Source: Acidimicrobiaceae bacterium (GTDB lineage: Bacteria > Actinomycetota > Acidimicrobiia > Acidimicrobiales > Ilumatobacteraceae). From it: a stretch of 43,050 nt of DNA. The notes under the pieces are model-generated. The model made no database searches. It was not told where the DNA came from and was given only the letters and a program-made list of their open reading frames with translations. Shown in pieces: positions 1 through 8,422 of this stretch; the first letter of the stretch is position 1; each line of letters opens with the position of its first letter. The stretch lies in assembly GCA_024641005.1 (NCBI GenBank), contig JAHEDX010000006.1, positions 29,112 to 72,161 of the forward strand, written 5' to 3'. The translations under genes were made by a program, and so were the position numbers.

Positions 1-99
1 CGATCGCGGCGTTGCGTCTCGCCGTTCGTTGCCAAGAGGCAACTCAGGCTCATCGCGCCTTGCGCTCGAACGACCCGATCGCCGCTCAGGGGGCTGATT
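1..99. repeat. Direct repeat, copy 1 (cut by window edge)
   Basis: This 99 bp stretch recurs at 170-268 (offset 169 bp) with only about three differences. It contains a perfect stem GTTGCC-AAGA-GGCAAC at 28-43. The copy may extend beyond the window start. No convincing gene lies in 1-290; the open frames crossing it also run through the second copy. Function unknown. Confidence 0.85.
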
Positions 100-169
100 C
101 GCGGTTCTTGCTTGGTGGGGTTGGTTGGGCGGGAACGTTCGGTCTGCGTGTGGGGAGGTGCGGGTCGCT

Positions 170-268
170 CGATCGCGGCGTTGCGTCTCGCCGTTCGTTG
201 CCAAGAGGCAACTCAGGCTCATCGCGCCCCGCGCTCGAACGATCCGATCGCCGCTCAGGGGGCTGATT
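170..268. repeat. Direct repeat, copy 2, upstream of ispG
   Basis: Second copy of the repeat at 1-99, with the same GTTGCC-AAGA-GGCAAC stem-loop at 197-212. It ends 22 bp before the ispG start and 7 bp before its candidate -10 element. The 70 bp between the copies is not repeated. It could be a tandem duplication of an upstream leader or part of a longer array outside the window. Confidence 0.85.
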
Positions 269-275
269 TGCGCGG

Positions 276-281
276 TAGCTT
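276..281 (+). promoter_or_regulatory. Candidate -10 (TAGCTT) of ispG
   Basis: TAGCTT lies 9 nt before the ispG ATG, without a Shine-Dalgarno sequence between. It fits the TANNNT-near-start pattern seen across the window, with slightly longer spacing than the other sites. Confidence 0.45.
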
Positions 282-290
282 CGGTGGTGT

Positions 291-1520
291 ATGGACGTCT
301 CAGAGTGGCAGACCGATCGGAAGCAGACCCGTCAGATCATGGTGGGCAATGTCGCGGTCGGAGGTGGCGCCCCGGTCACGGTGCAGTCGATGACGATCAC
401 CAAGACCGCCGATGTCGACGGCACGCTGCAGCAGATCTATGCACTGGCGGCGGCGGGCTGCGACATCGTTCGCTGTACGTGCAACGAGGCCGCGGCAGCT
501 GAAGGTCTCGCCCAGATCGTTCCCCGTTCACCGATTCCGGTCATCGCCGACATCCATCACCAGTACAAGATGGCCTTGGCGGCCATGGAGGCCGGGGTGC
601 ACGGCCTCAGGCTGAACCCCGGCAACATCCGCAAGCCCGAACACATCAAGGCCGTCGCCTCCGAAGCTCGCGACCGCGGGATTCCGATCCGCATCGGCGT
701 CAATGCCGGCTCGCTCGATCCCGCGTTGTACGACAAGTACGGCGGTCCCACCCCGGAGGCGATGGTCGAGTCCGCGATTCGGGAGATGGCCTACTTCCAC
801 GAGGTCGATTTCGATCAGATGAAGATCTCGGTGAAGGCGTCCAGCGTTCCGTTGATGGTCGAGGCGTACCGGCAACTGTCGGCGGTCACCGACGTGCCGC
901 TGCATCTCGGCGTCACCGAAGCCGGGCCGCCGCCGGCAGGGCTGATCAAGGCAACCGCGGGGATCGCCACCCTGCTGCTGGAAGGGATCGGCGACACGAT
1001 TCGCTATTCGCTCACTGCCGACCCGGTCGAGGAGGCCCGCGCCGGGCGCCAGTTGCTCGAAGCACTGGGTCTGCGCGAACGCAAGAATGTCGATCTGATC
1101 GCCTGCCCGTCGTGTGGTCGGGCCGAGGTCGACGTGATCGACGTCGCCACCCGTGCGATGGCGGCGTTCGGCGAGCGCCAACTGCCCTTGCAGGTGGCCG
1201 TGATGGGTTGTGTGGTCAACGGCCCGGGCGAGGCCCGCGAAGCCGACATCGGCATCGCCGCCGGCAACAAGCGCGGGCACCTGTTCGTCAAGGGTCGCAA
1301 CATCGCCGTGGTGCCCGAGTCGGAGATGGTCGAGGCCCTGGTCGAGTGGGCCGAGTTCATCAACGAACACGGCACCGAAGCTGCGATCGCCAAGGCCGAC
1401 ACCGCCCTGGCCGAGCGAGAGGCCGCGAAGGACCGGTCAGCGCTGCTCGACACCCAGGGAGCCGATGTCAACCACTCGTCAGAAAAGATCGTCGAGATCC
1501 GAAAGACGATCTCGAGCTGA
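291..1520 (+). CDS. ispG: 4-hydroxy-3-methylbut-2-en-1-yl diphosphate synthase (IspG/GcpE)
   Basis: IspG performs the reductive ring opening of methylerythritol cyclodiphosphate to HMBPP, the penultimate step of the MEP isoprenoid pathway, using a [4Fe-4S] cluster in the cytosol. The 409-residue protein shows the N-terminal TIM-barrel signatures (VQSMTITKTADV, LRLNPGNI, IRIGVNAGSL). Near the C-terminus are the cluster Cys motifs CPSCGR and MGCVVNGPGEA. Its length is normal for the bacterial single-barrel form, and the C-terminal ~45 residues are an Ala/Glu-rich tail. The ATG at 291 starts just before the conserved QTRQIMVGNV segment. The next gene begins ~60 bp downstream on the same strand. 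Other MEP genes such as dxr and rseP, often adjacent in actinobacteria, would lie outside the window. Confidence 0.97.
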   Translation: MDVSEWQTDRKQTRQIMVGNVAVGGGAPVTVQSMTITKTADVDGTLQQIYALAAAGCDIVRCTCNEAAAAEGLAQIVPRSPIPVIADIHHQYKMALAAMEAGVHGLRLNPGNIRKPEHIKAVASEARDRGIPIRIGVNAGSLDPALYDKYGGPTPEAMVESAIREMAYFHEVDFDQMKISVKASSVPLMVEAYRQLSAVTDVPLHLGVTEAGPPPAGLIKATAGIATLLLEGIGDTIRYSLTADPVEEARAGRQLLEALGLRERKNVDLIACPSCGRAEVDVIDVATRAMAAFGERQLPLQVAVMGCVVNGPGEAREADIGIAAGNKRGHLFVKGRNIAVVPESEMVEALVEWAEFINEHGTEAAIAKADTALAEREAAKDRSALLDTQGADVNHSSEKIVEIRKTISS

Positions 1521-1582
1521 GCGGTCGGCTGCGCCGACGCACGATTGGTGATCGGCGCGAGCCGAGTGTGAAGATCGTCGGT

Positions 1583-2308
1583 ATGCAACCACGGGAGATC
1601 ATGCGAGCCACCGAACCGATCGGCCGCATCGGCCAGACGTTCTACTTCCACCCCGACACGGTCGCGACGGGTAAAGAAGCGGGTCTCGACGGCTTCCGGT
1701 TCTACTTCCTCGGTCGCGGTGGGGTCCTCGGCGACGTCGAGCCGGACGTCATCCACGCCGCGTTCGGTTACTTCCATGTCGGCTTGATCGACAAGGTGTG
1801 GAACAGCGCCAAAGAGAGGATGGCGCCCCGAGATGCAGCCCGCTTGTACCTCGAGTGCGGGCATCGGCTCGGGCGCGCCAAGTTCGCCGAGATCGACGGT
1901 CTCGACGGGTTCGTCGAAGCAGCAACCCAGGTGATCGGTGCCGTCGAGGGGGCCTCGCTGCCACTGTTCGCAGGTGTCCGGGCCGAGCCAGTCCCCGACG
2001 ACACGGCGGCAGCGGCGATGCATCAGGCGATGGTGCTCCGTGAGATGCGTGGGAGTATGCACCTGCTGGCGCTCACCGCGTGTGGTGTCGCGTCACCGGT
2101 CGCGCATGCGATCAAACGTCCAGGGGATGTGGCGATGTTCGGGTACGACGAGGTGCCACAGGTCACCGACGACGATCGCGCCAACTGGCACCGAGCGGAG
2201 GAACTCACCGACGAGTTGCTCGCTCCGGCGTATGCATCGTTGACGGACGCGCAGGCTGCGGCGTTGGTGAATGGCACCGCGATGATGGCCCACGCACTCG
2301 ATCTCTGA
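1583..2308 (+). CDS. SCO6745-like protein (MarR-like helix-turn-helix relative)
   Basis: A 241-residue protein resembling the actinobacterial SCO6745 family. Visible signatures are the N-terminal EPIGRIGQTFYFHPD stretch, then GLDGFRFYFLGRGGVLGDV and a conserved AAFGYF block, with an Ala-rich helical C-terminal half. These match the family pattern in which a Trp/His/Tyr-containing start is followed by a G-F-x-G-Y-x-x-x-R-x-x-P-L-G segment. Members are annotated only as having a MarR-like helical fold; their biochemical role is not established. The chosen ATG at 1583 begins at MQPREIMRA. An in-frame GTG at 1568 is an alternative. It follows ispG on the same strand with a 62 bp gap and faces manA, whose stop is 28 bp away. 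Confidence 0.7.
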   Translation: MQPREIMRATEPIGRIGQTFYFHPDTVATGKEAGLDGFRFYFLGRGGVLGDVEPDVIHAAFGYFHVGLIDKVWNSAKERMAPRDAARLYLECGHRLGRAKFAEIDGLDGFVEAATQVIGAVEGASLPLFAGVRAEPVPDDTAAAAMHQAMVLREMRGSMHLLALTACGVASPVAHAIKRPGDVAMFGYDEVPQVTDDDRANWHRAEELTDELLAPAYASLTDAQAAALVNGTAMMAHALDL

Positions 2309-2335
2309 GAAGGCTGAGCGGGCCGGGTCCGACGG

Positions 2336-3292
2336 TCAGATCGGAGTGACGATGTAGATCGCGTGATCGGGTGCGATCCGTTCACCTGGAGCGCAGTACC
2401 AAGTGTTCCCGTCGGTGCTGACCGCGAGTTCGTGCCCGACCGCGACGTGTTCGTCGCCCTTGTCGAGCACCAGCAGCGCGACGCCTGCATCCGGCAGCTC
2501 GAACCGGTTGCCCCCCGTGAGCACTGGCGAGTCGAGTGGTGTCATGTCGACGACGCGCAACAGTTCGTCGACGTCGACCGGTTTGATCGTCAAGCCACCG
2601 CGAACCACGTTGTCGCTTGCCCCCATCAGTTCGATCCCGGCACCGTGCAGATACGCGTGCAGGTTGCCCGCATCCAGCCGGAGCGCTTGACCCGGAGTGA
2701 GCATCACCAGATTCAACAGCACGGTCGCAGCGACGCTCGGTTCACCCGGGTACCGGGCGTCGAGCCGGGCGACCCATGCCGCCTCGGGTTGCTCGGAACC
2801 GATGCAGGCGTCGATCACGGGCCCTGCGTCGATCTCGCCTCGCAACAGACCGGCCAGAGCGGCCGCTGGCCCGCCGGCCACGAGCACCCTGGCCAGTTCG
2901 TCAGTGCCGAGCTCGTCGAGCAATGCGAGCGTCGCCTCGACCGGTCGTACACCACACAGCGCCTGGAACTCTGTGAGCGCGTACAGCAGTTCGGGTTTGG
3001 CGTGGGGATCGACGTAGATCCCGCGGGCGAACCCGTCGAGTGCATGGTCCCGGTTGGGGTGGGTCTGCAACGACAGCGGTTCGCTCGCGGCGAGCACCTT
3101 CAGGAGATACGGGAGTTCACCCGTGAGGTCGCTCAGCGGGCGGCCATCTTCGAGCACAGTGGGACCGTTGGGATGCGTGCCCAGCCAGAGTTCGGCCCAG
3201 GGGCGCCCGTCGGGTTCGATGCCGAGCAACGCAGGCAGGAACGATGGATCACCCCACGCGTAATGCTGAACGACGCCCCGGACCCGCTGCAC
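2336..3292 (-). CDS. manA: Mannose-6-phosphate isomerase, class I
   Basis: Cytosolic zinc enzyme that interconverts fructose 6-phosphate and mannose 6-phosphate, feeding GDP-mannose and mannosylated glycolipids. The 318-residue protein shows the type I signatures: VQHYAWG at the N-terminus, ELWLGTHPNGP, then the zinc-site motifs SLQTHPN and KPELLYAL. GNLHAYLHGAGIELM carries the later metal His. The reading frame stays open far upstream (to 3946) because of base composition, but homology begins at the GTG at 3292, immediately before VRGVVQHYAWG, and the lipoprotein gene on the other strand occupies the region beyond. It is somewhat short for actinobacterial ManA (often ~400 residues) because inter-domain insertions are reduced; no core motif is missing. 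Confidence 0.93.
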   Translation of the reverse strand: MQRVRGVVQHYAWGDPSFLPALLGIEPDGRPWAELWLGTHPNGPTVLEDGRPLSDLTGELPYLLKVLAASEPLSLQTHPNRDHALDGFARGIYVDPHAKPELLYALTEFQALCGVRPVEATLALLDELGTDELARVLVAGGPAAALAGLLRGEIDAGPVIDACIGSEQPEAAWVARLDARYPGEPSVAATVLLNLVMLTPGQALRLDAGNLHAYLHGAGIELMGASDNVVRGGLTIKPVDVDELLRVVDMTPLDSPVLTGGNRFELPDAGVALLVLDKGDEHVAVGHELAVSTDGNTWYCAPGERIAPDHAIYIVTPI

Positions 3293-3343
3293 GTTGCCTG
3301 AGCGTAGCTGTCGGTTGCCGGTCGACGGCTTGCGTCGGGTTCG

Positions 3344-3349
3344 TACAGT
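3344..3349 (+). promoter_or_regulatory. Candidate -10 (TACAGT) of the 3404 lipoprotein
   Basis: TACAGT sits ~55 nt before the ATG at 3404, giving a leader of ~48 nt that carries a GAGG just ahead of the start. This is a leadered arrangement, unlike most genes here. Confidence 0.35.
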
Positions 3350-3403
3350 GGTTGGTGCCGGGAACCATCTCTCGGTGGGAAGCGTCTGAAGGGTGTGAGG
3401 ATC

Positions 3404-4261
3404 ATGAACACGGGTCGGCTGCTGTCGCTGGTCGCTGTCGGGGCGCTCGCGCTCTCGACGGCCGCCTGTGCCGACGATGTTCCCGACGGCTCGTCGTCGG
3501 TTCCATCCACCATCGTCGATGACACGCTGCCCGGACCGGAGCCGGTGATCGATCACCCTGTTGGCGCAGACGACCTCGTGGTGCGGATCGGCTACGAGGG
3601 AGGATTCGTCCCGCTCGAGTACACGTTCTTGAATCTGCCCACCGTGCTGGTCACCGGTGACGGTCGGCTGATCGTGCAAGGCGCCGTGCCTGAGATCTAT
3701 CCGGGTCCGTTGTTGCCCAGCCTGCTGGTGCGCCCGATCGGGGAGGACGGTGTCCAACACCTTCTCGCACTCGCCGACGAGTACGGCTTGTTGGCCGACC
3801 GTGAGTACGGGCGGCCGGACAACATCGCCGATGCGCCCGACACGGTGGTCACGATCTCGGCGAACGGGTCGACGTTCCGTCATTCGGCATACGCGCTCGG
3901 TCTCGCCTCGTTCGACGAGTCGGAACCCGATGACGCCCGTCGGCAACTCGCCGGTTTCGTCGATGAGGTGAACCGATGGCTCGTCGCCTCGAGTGATGCG
4001 GTCGACGAGCAGCCGTACGGAGCCGACACCTATCTCATCCGCGCCACGCAGGTCACCGATCTGTCGGGCCTCGACATCGAGCCGACCTTCGTCGAGTGGT
4101 TCGGGTCGGCGGACCTGGCCGCGGCGTCCGAGTGTGCCGCTGTTCCCGACTCGGAGTACGGCGAGATCTTCTCGTCGGCGAACCAGCTGACCTTCTTCAC
4201 CGTCGGAGAGACGATCTACTCACTCACCGTCAAGCCCTTGCTGCCGGGCGACAGTTGCTGA
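3404..4261 (+). CDS. Predicted secreted lipoprotein, unknown function
   Basis: A 285-residue protein with a classical lipoprotein signal: N-terminal Arg, hydrophobic LLSLVAVGALALS, and lipobox STAAC with the acylated Cys at about residue 22, followed by a Ser/Pro/Asp linker. The mature domain is acidic and rich in Tyr and Leu, with two late Cys residues (ASEC and the C-terminal DSC) that could form a disulfide. I recognise no named domain; it resembles the many single-copy surface lipoproteins of Acidimicrobiia. GAGG lies 3 nt before the ATG at 3404. An in-frame GTG at 3395 would add three residues. It is divergent from manA and converges with the MBL gene with no gap. Confidence 0.75.
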   Translation: MNTGRLLSLVAVGALALSTAACADDVPDGSSSVPSTIVDDTLPGPEPVIDHPVGADDLVVRIGYEGGFVPLEYTFLNLPTVLVTGDGRLIVQGAVPEIYPGPLLPSLLVRPIGEDGVQHLLALADEYGLLADREYGRPDNIADAPDTVVTISANGSTFRHSAYALGLASFDESEPDDARRQLAGFVDEVNRWLVASSDAVDEQPYGADTYLIRATQVTDLSGLDIEPTFVEWFGSADLAAASECAAVPDSEYGEIFSSANQLTFFTVGETIYSLTVKPLLPGDSC

Positions 4262-4897
4262 TCAGGACGGCGCGAGCCCGAGTTCGGCCGCCCGGGCCAG
4301 GACGGCGTCGTGCTCTGCGCCGATCGTGGTGGAGTCTCCGTGGCCCGTATGGACGATCGTCTGTGGGGGCAGCGCCAACAGCTGGGAGATGATCGACCGC
4401 ACGATGGTCGGCTCGTCGCTGTAGCTGCGCCCGGTGGCGCCAGGGCCACCGCAGAACAGTGTGTCGCCGGAGAACACCACACCGGAGTCGACATCGTGGA
4501 AGCAGCAGCAACCGGGGGAGTGGCCGGGGGTATGCAGCACTGCGAGGCCGTGGCCGGCGATCGAGACGACCCCTCCCGGTGCGATGTCGCCGTCGGGCCT
4601 GTGGTCGGGCCAGACGGCGTCCCACAACATGCGGTCGGCGGGGTGCAGGAGGATCGGCGCGTCGACGGCATCGCGCAGCGGCACGGCGGCGTTGATGTGA
4701 TCGTTGTGCCCGTGGGTGAGCACGATCGCCTTGACACGTCGGCCGGCGATGCCGTCGAGGATCGGGCGGTGATCGTGAGCGGCGTCGAATACGACGACTT
4801 CGGCGTCGTCGCCCACCAACCAGATGTTGTTGGTGACCTCCCATTCGCCGCCGTCGAGGGCGAAGATCCCGTCGGTCGTGACCAGCTCGATCGTCAT
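4262..4897 (-). CDS. MBL-fold metallohydrolase, partner of the mycothiol-dependent dehydrogenase
   Basis: A 211-residue metallo-beta-lactamase-fold hydrolase with the full dinuclear metal set: LTHGHNDHIN (HxHxDH), LHTPGHSPG with the third-site His, GDTLF with the bridging Asp, and a terminal HTGHGDST His. The fold resembles glyoxalase II/thioesterases. It lies 16 bp behind mscR, as the MBL gene Rv2260 follows mscR (Rv2259) in Mycobacterium tuberculosis. By that context it probably hydrolyses a mycothiol thioester such as S-formylmycothiol, made from S-hydroxymethylmycothiol by the dehydrogenase. The substrate is inference. The start is the ATG at 4897 (MTIELVTTDG); upstream in-frame codons would overlap mscR. 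Confidence 0.87.
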   Translation of the reverse strand: MTIELVTTDGIFALDGGEWEVTNNIWLVGDDAEVVVFDAAHDHRPILDGIAGRRVKAIVLTHGHNDHINAAVPLRDAVDAPILLHPADRMLWDAVWPDHRPDGDIAPGGVVSIAGHGLAVLHTPGHSPGCCCFHDVDSGVVFSGDTLFCGGPGATGRSYSDEPTIVRSIISQLLALPPQTIVHTGHGDSTTIGAEHDAVLARAAELGLAPS

Positions 4898-4913
4898 CGG
4901 ACGGCCACCCGCG

Positions 4914-6002
4914 TCATGGCATGACCACGACGCTGCGGAGCACCTCGCCGCGTTCCATCTTGTGGAATGCCTCCTCGACATCGCCGATCGAGATCGTCTC
5001 GCTGACGAACCGGTCGAGGTCGAGTCGACCTTGTTGGTAGAGGTCGATCAGCATCGGGAAGTCGCGGCTGGGCAGGCAGTCGCCGTACCACGACGACTTC
5101 AGCGAGCCGCCACGGCCGAACATCTCGATGAACGGCAACTCGATCGTGTGGTCGGGATGTGGGACCCCGACCAGCACCACGGTGCCCGCCAGATCGCGGG
5201 CTTCGAACGCCTGCTTGTAGACGTGCGGATTGCCGACCGCCTCGATGCACACGTCGGCACCGTTGCCGCCGGTGACCGACTTGATGTACTCGACGGCATC
5301 GGTCTCGTTGGCGTTGCAGGTGTGGGTCGCACCGAAGTCCGTCGCCCAACCGAGCTTCTGGTCGTCGATGTCGACGGCGATGATGGTCGAGGCGCCCGCC
5401 AGGTATGCGCCCGCTATCGCCGCGTCACCGACGCCGCCGCAGCCGAACACGGCGACCGAGTCGCCACGTCCCACGTTGCCGGTGTTCATCGCCGCGCCGA
5501 GGCCGGCCATGACGCCACATCCCAGCAGCCCGGCGGCGGTCGCCGGGGCCTCGGGATCGACCGGGGTGCACTGGCCCGAGTGAACCAGTGTCTTCTCGAC
5601 GAAGGCGCCTATCCCGAGTGCCGGCGACAACTCGGTGCCGTCGGTCAGCGTCATCTTCTGTGACGCGTTGAACGTGGAGAAGCAGTACCACGGCTTGCCC
5701 TTGAGGCATGACCGGCAGGTGCCGCACACCGCTCGCCAGTTCAAGATCACATAGTCGCCCGGCTTGACATTGGTGACTCCCTCGCCGACGGACTCGACCG
5801 TGCCGGCCGCCTCGTGTCCGAGCAGGAACGGGAACTCGTCGTTGATGCCGCCTTCGCGGTAATGCAGGTCGGTGTGGCACACCCCGCAGGCCTGGATCTT
5901 GACGACCGCCTCTCCCGGGCCAGGGTCGGGGATGACGATCGTCTCGAGCGTGACGGGGGCACCCTTCGAGCGGGCGACGATTCCTTGTACTTCCTGTGGC
6001 AT
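4914..6002 (-). CDS. mscR: S-(hydroxymethyl)mycothiol dehydrogenase / S-nitrosomycothiol reductase
   Basis: Zinc-dependent class III-like alcohol dehydrogenase of 362 residues that oxidises the formaldehyde-mycothiol adduct with NAD and can reduce S-nitrosomycothiol. Catalytic zinc ligands are seen in [17 protein letters not shown] and LLGCGVMAG. The structural zinc lobe is [15 protein letters not shown] (four Cys). The Rossmann motif [13 protein letters not shown] precedes an acidic AVDID for NAD. Sequence and length match the mycobacterial MscR/AdhE2 family rather than general ADHs. It heads a two-gene unit with the MBL hydrolase 16 bp downstream. A TACTTT element 7 nt before the ATG suggests a leaderless message. 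Its presence implies the host makes mycothiol. Confidence 0.9.
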   Translation of the reverse strand: MPQEVQGIVARSKGAPVTLETIVIPDPGPGEAVVKIQACGVCHTDLHYREGGINDEFPFLLGHEAAGTVESVGEGVTNVKPGDYVILNWRAVCGTCRSCLKGKPWYCFSTFNASQKMTLTDGTELSPALGIGAFVEKTLVHSGQCTPVDPEAPATAAGLLGCGVMAGLGAAMNTGNVGRGDSVAVFGCGGVGDAAIAGAYLAGASTIIAVDIDDQKLGWATDFGATHTCNANETDAVEYIKSVTGGNGADVCIEAVGNPHVYKQAFEARDLAGTVVLVGVPHPDHTIELPFIEMFGRGGSLKSSWYGDCLPSRDFPMLIDLYQQGRLDLDRFVSETISIGDVEEAFHKMERGEVLRSVVVMP

Positions 6003-6009
6003 GGCCGCG

Positions 6010-6015
6010 AAAGTA
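6010..6015 (-). promoter_or_regulatory. Candidate -10 (TACTTT) of mscR
   Basis: TACTTT on the minus strand, 7 nt before the ATG at 6002, with no Shine-Dalgarno sequence. Confidence 0.55.
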
Positions 6016-6056
6016 ACAGACGGCGCGGTCGGGTCGAAGTGCCGGCGGGTCCGTGT

Positions 6057-6728
6057 TCAGAACAGCCGGAGGTCGTCGGGAGCCATGCCTCGCAACGTGT
6101 CGTAGTCGACTTCGACCCACGTGAATCCGCGGGATTCGGCGAGCACCTTGGCCTGGGGCTTGATCGACTGTGCGACGAACACGCCCCGGATCGTTCCGAG
6201 CGACGAGTCGAGTTCGAGGCGTTCGATGTAGCGCGCCAGCTGTTCGACGCCGTCGATCTCGCCGCGTCGCTTCACCTCGATCGCTACGACCGTGTTGTCC
6301 GGATCGCGGCAGACGAGGTCGATCGGCCCGATCGCGGTCGGGTATTCGCGCCGCACCAGCGTGAGCCCGTGCTCGATCGCGTGCGGGGATGCGGCGAGCA
6401 ACTCCTGGAGGTGCGCCTCGACGCCGTCCTTCTGCAGGCCCGGGTCATCGCCGAGTTCGTGTGCGGAGTCGGAGACGACCTCGTGGAGCGTGATCGTGAG
6501 TGTTTCCTGCTTGGGGTTCGTGATCACCCATTGCGGAGGTTCGGTGTCGAGGGTCTCGGTGATGGTGTTCGGTGCGTTCATCCAGTTGAGGGGCTTGTAG
6601 GCCCCGCCGTCGGCATGGATCGCGACGCAGCCGTCCGCCTTGACCATGATCAGCCGATTCGCCTCGGGGAGGTGGGCGGCGAGTCGACCGGCGTAGTCGA
6701 CCGAACAGCGGGCAATGACGAGACGCAC
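6057..6728 (-). CDS. nucS: Endonuclease NucS (EndoMS), mismatch-specific
   Basis: NucS/EndoMS cuts both strands at mismatches and provides non-canonical mismatch repair in actinobacteria and archaea that lack MutS/MutL, working with the beta clamp. The 223-residue protein has the N-terminal DNA-binding half ([20 protein letters not shown] start, conserved GAYKPLNWM). The C-terminal RecB-like nuclease half carries the catalytic series GPIDLVCRD ... [20 protein letters not shown]. It ends in DLRLF, resembling the clamp-interacting tail of actinobacterial NucS. The start is a GTG at 6728 with TAGGGT 8 nt upstream. It is followed after 54 bp by the separately expressed mscR. Full length, all active-site residues present. 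Confidence 0.96.
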   Translation of the reverse strand: MRLVIARCSVDYAGRLAAHLPEANRLIMVKADGCVAIHADGGAYKPLNWMNAPNTITETLDTEPPQWVITNPKQETLTITLHEVVSDSAHELGDDPGLQKDGVEAHLQELLAASPHAIEHGLTLVRREYPTAIGPIDLVCRDPDNTVVAIEVKRRGEIDGVEQLARYIERLELDSSLGTIRGVFVAQSIKPQAKVLAESRGFTWVEVDYDTLRGMAPDDLRLF

Positions 6729-6736
6729 GAGCAGCG

Positions 6737-6742
6737 ACCCTA
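6737..6742 (-). promoter_or_regulatory. Candidate -10 (TAGGGT) of nucS
   Basis: TAGGGT on the minus strand, 8 nt before the GTG start at 6728. The element lies just beyond the stop of the upstream ABC1 gene, so nucS probably has its own promoter. Confidence 0.5.
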
Positions 6743-6743
6743 C

Positions 6744-8336
6744 TCAGCGGGCCGAACGCATTCGTTTCTGGATGAGCTGGCGGCGCTCTTGCAGCTCGCG
6801 ATAGGTGAGGCTGTCGACGCCGGCATCGAGACCGAATCCGGCCTTGACCCCGTCGAAGTCGAACTCCACCTGAGTCGCTGCCATCCCCAGATCGGTGGCG
6901 ATCCGCTCACCGTGGCGCTGAGCGAACAGCATCGAGATGGTGGCGACTTCGGCCAGGATGTCGAGGTCGGGGGCCAGACGGGCGATGGCGCCGTCGAGGA
7001 ACACCATGTTCTTCACGTAGAGCATGAGCTCTTTCGGGAGGCGGGCACCGTAGCCGAGCAGAGCTTTGACGACTCGCTGCACCTCCTTGATCATCTCGTC
7101 GCCGGTGAGCGTCGTGGGGTCGATCGGTGGTCGATCGAGCCCGAGATCCCGGATCACGGCATCGAGGTCGGTGTCGTGGGGGAGCGCTCCGAGGTCGCGA
7201 AGGGCAGCCATCTGACCCTTGATGTCGTTCGTGGTCGCCCCGAGCATCAGGCGGAGGAACGCAAGCCGACGCTCGCGGGACAGACGGGCGACGATGCCGA
7301 AGTCGAGCAGCGCTGTGCGACCATCGGCCAGCACGAACAGGTTGCCCCCGTGCAGATCCCCGTGGAAGATGCCGTGGATCATGGCGCCCTCCATGAACGA
7401 GATCATGCCGGCTCGCACGACGGCCTCGGTGTCGATGCCCGCACCCTGCATACCGACGACATCGTCGAAGTTGAAGCCGGCCAGCCGTTCCATCACCAGC
7501 ACGCGTCTGGTGACCAATGTCGGGTGCGGGCGGGGGACCACGTAGCCGTCCTGGCCGAGCTCGTGGATGACGGCGGCGACATCGAGCATGTTCGCGGCCT
7601 CGAGTCTGAAGTCGAGTTCTTCGACGATGGTCTCGGCGAACAATTCGACCAGCGCCGGCGGGTTCGCCAGCGCGGCGACCGGGATCCGGCCGACGAGGTG
7701 CGGCGCGATCCATGCCATCGCCTGCAGGTCCTTGCGCACGAGGCGGGCGACCGATGGGCGCTGCACCTTGACGACGACGTCCTCGCCCGTACGCAGCCGT
7801 GCAGCGTGGACCTGGGCGATCGACGCAGCGGCGAGTGGTTCGGTGTCGACATGGTCGAAGACGTCGCTCAGCCGGCACCCGAGGTCTTGTTCGATGATCA
7901 ACTGCACCACGTCAAAGGGCTCGGCCGGCACCTGGTCGCGGCATTTCTTGAACTCGGCGACGAGTTCTCCGGGAAACAGGCCTTCACCGGAGGAGATGAT
8001 CTGGCCGAGCTTGATGTAGCTCGGTCCGAGTGCCTCGGCGGCAAGTCGCATACGTCGCGACAGATCGGCTCGCCCCTCCTCGGGGGTGGAGTAGCTGTCG
8101 CGCCGCTTACGGAACAGCCACGGGCCGATGGCCGTGGTCAGGTGAGCGACCACGGTCGCGGCGCGTATACCGGGTGGCAGCCGGGTGGGGGTCGTGAGCG
8201 CCGGTACCTCGTCGCGAGCCGCCTGGCGGAGCCGATCGACCGATGCCAGCCAGCCGATGTGATGCCGGTCGAGCACCCATGGTGCAGCCTCGGTGAAGGC
8301 ACCCCACGTGCGATCACTGTGTTCGACGTCGCGCAT
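6744..8336 (-). CDS. ABC1/UbiB (AarF) family atypical kinase-like protein
   Basis: A 530-residue member of the ABC1/ADCK/UbiB family, ATPases with a protein-kinase-like fold that support lipid or quinone metabolism. The KxGQ signature appears in SYIKLGQIISSGEGLFP, the Ala-rich nucleotide loop in AAASIAQVHAA, the VVKVQRPS lysine strand, the catalytic loop FHGDLHGGNLF and the metal motif ALLDFGIV. Unlike E. coli UbiB, no C-terminal transmembrane hairpin is obvious; the end is charged (QERRQLIQKRMRSAR). The substrate is unknown; in actinobacteria these genes are orphaned from ubiquinone operons. The start is ATG at 8336, with a GTG directly before it. It is upstream of nucS on the same strand with a 15 bp gap. 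Confidence 0.88.
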   Translation of the reverse strand: MRDVEHSDRTWGAFTEAAPWVLDRHHIGWLASVDRLRQAARDEVPALTTPTRLPPGIRAATVVAHLTTAIGPWLFRKRRDSYSTPEEGRADLSRRMRLAAEALGPSYIKLGQIISSGEGLFPGELVAEFKKCRDQVPAEPFDVVQLIIEQDLGCRLSDVFDHVDTEPLAAASIAQVHAARLRTGEDVVVKVQRPSVARLVRKDLQAMAWIAPHLVGRIPVAALANPPALVELFAETIVEELDFRLEAANMLDVAAVIHELGQDGYVVPRPHPTLVTRRVLVMERLAGFNFDDVVGMQGAGIDTEAVVRAGMISFMEGAMIHGIFHGDLHGGNLFVLADGRTALLDFGIVARLSRERRLAFLRLMLGATTNDIKGQMAALRDLGALPHDTDLDAVIRDLGLDRPPIDPTTLTGDEMIKEVQRVVKALLGYGARLPKELMLYVKNMVFLDGAIARLAPDLDILAEVATISMLFAQRHGERIATDLGMAATQVEFDFDGVKAGFGLDAGVDSLTYRELQERRQLIQKRMRSAR

Positions 8337-8422
8337 CACCCCATGATGCCGGGTCGCCGGAGTTCTGCCACCGCGACCGCCACGAGTCGGTGGTCACATG
8401 TCGCCCAGGGGGCGCACCGGAT

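Noticed and set aside
1..268. The repeats upstream of ispG as a CRISPR array.
   Set aside because: Units are ~99 bp, only two copies with 70 bp between them, and no cas genes are present.
1524..1538. GTCGGC-TGC-GCCGAC hairpin after ispG as a terminator.
   Set aside because: The stem is 6 bp with a 3-nt loop and no U-tract, common by chance at this GC content.
2336..3946. A 536-residue form of ManA with an extra N-terminal region.
   Set aside because: The extension is antisense to the lipoprotein at 3404 and has no ManA homology; GTG 3292 precedes the first conserved motif.
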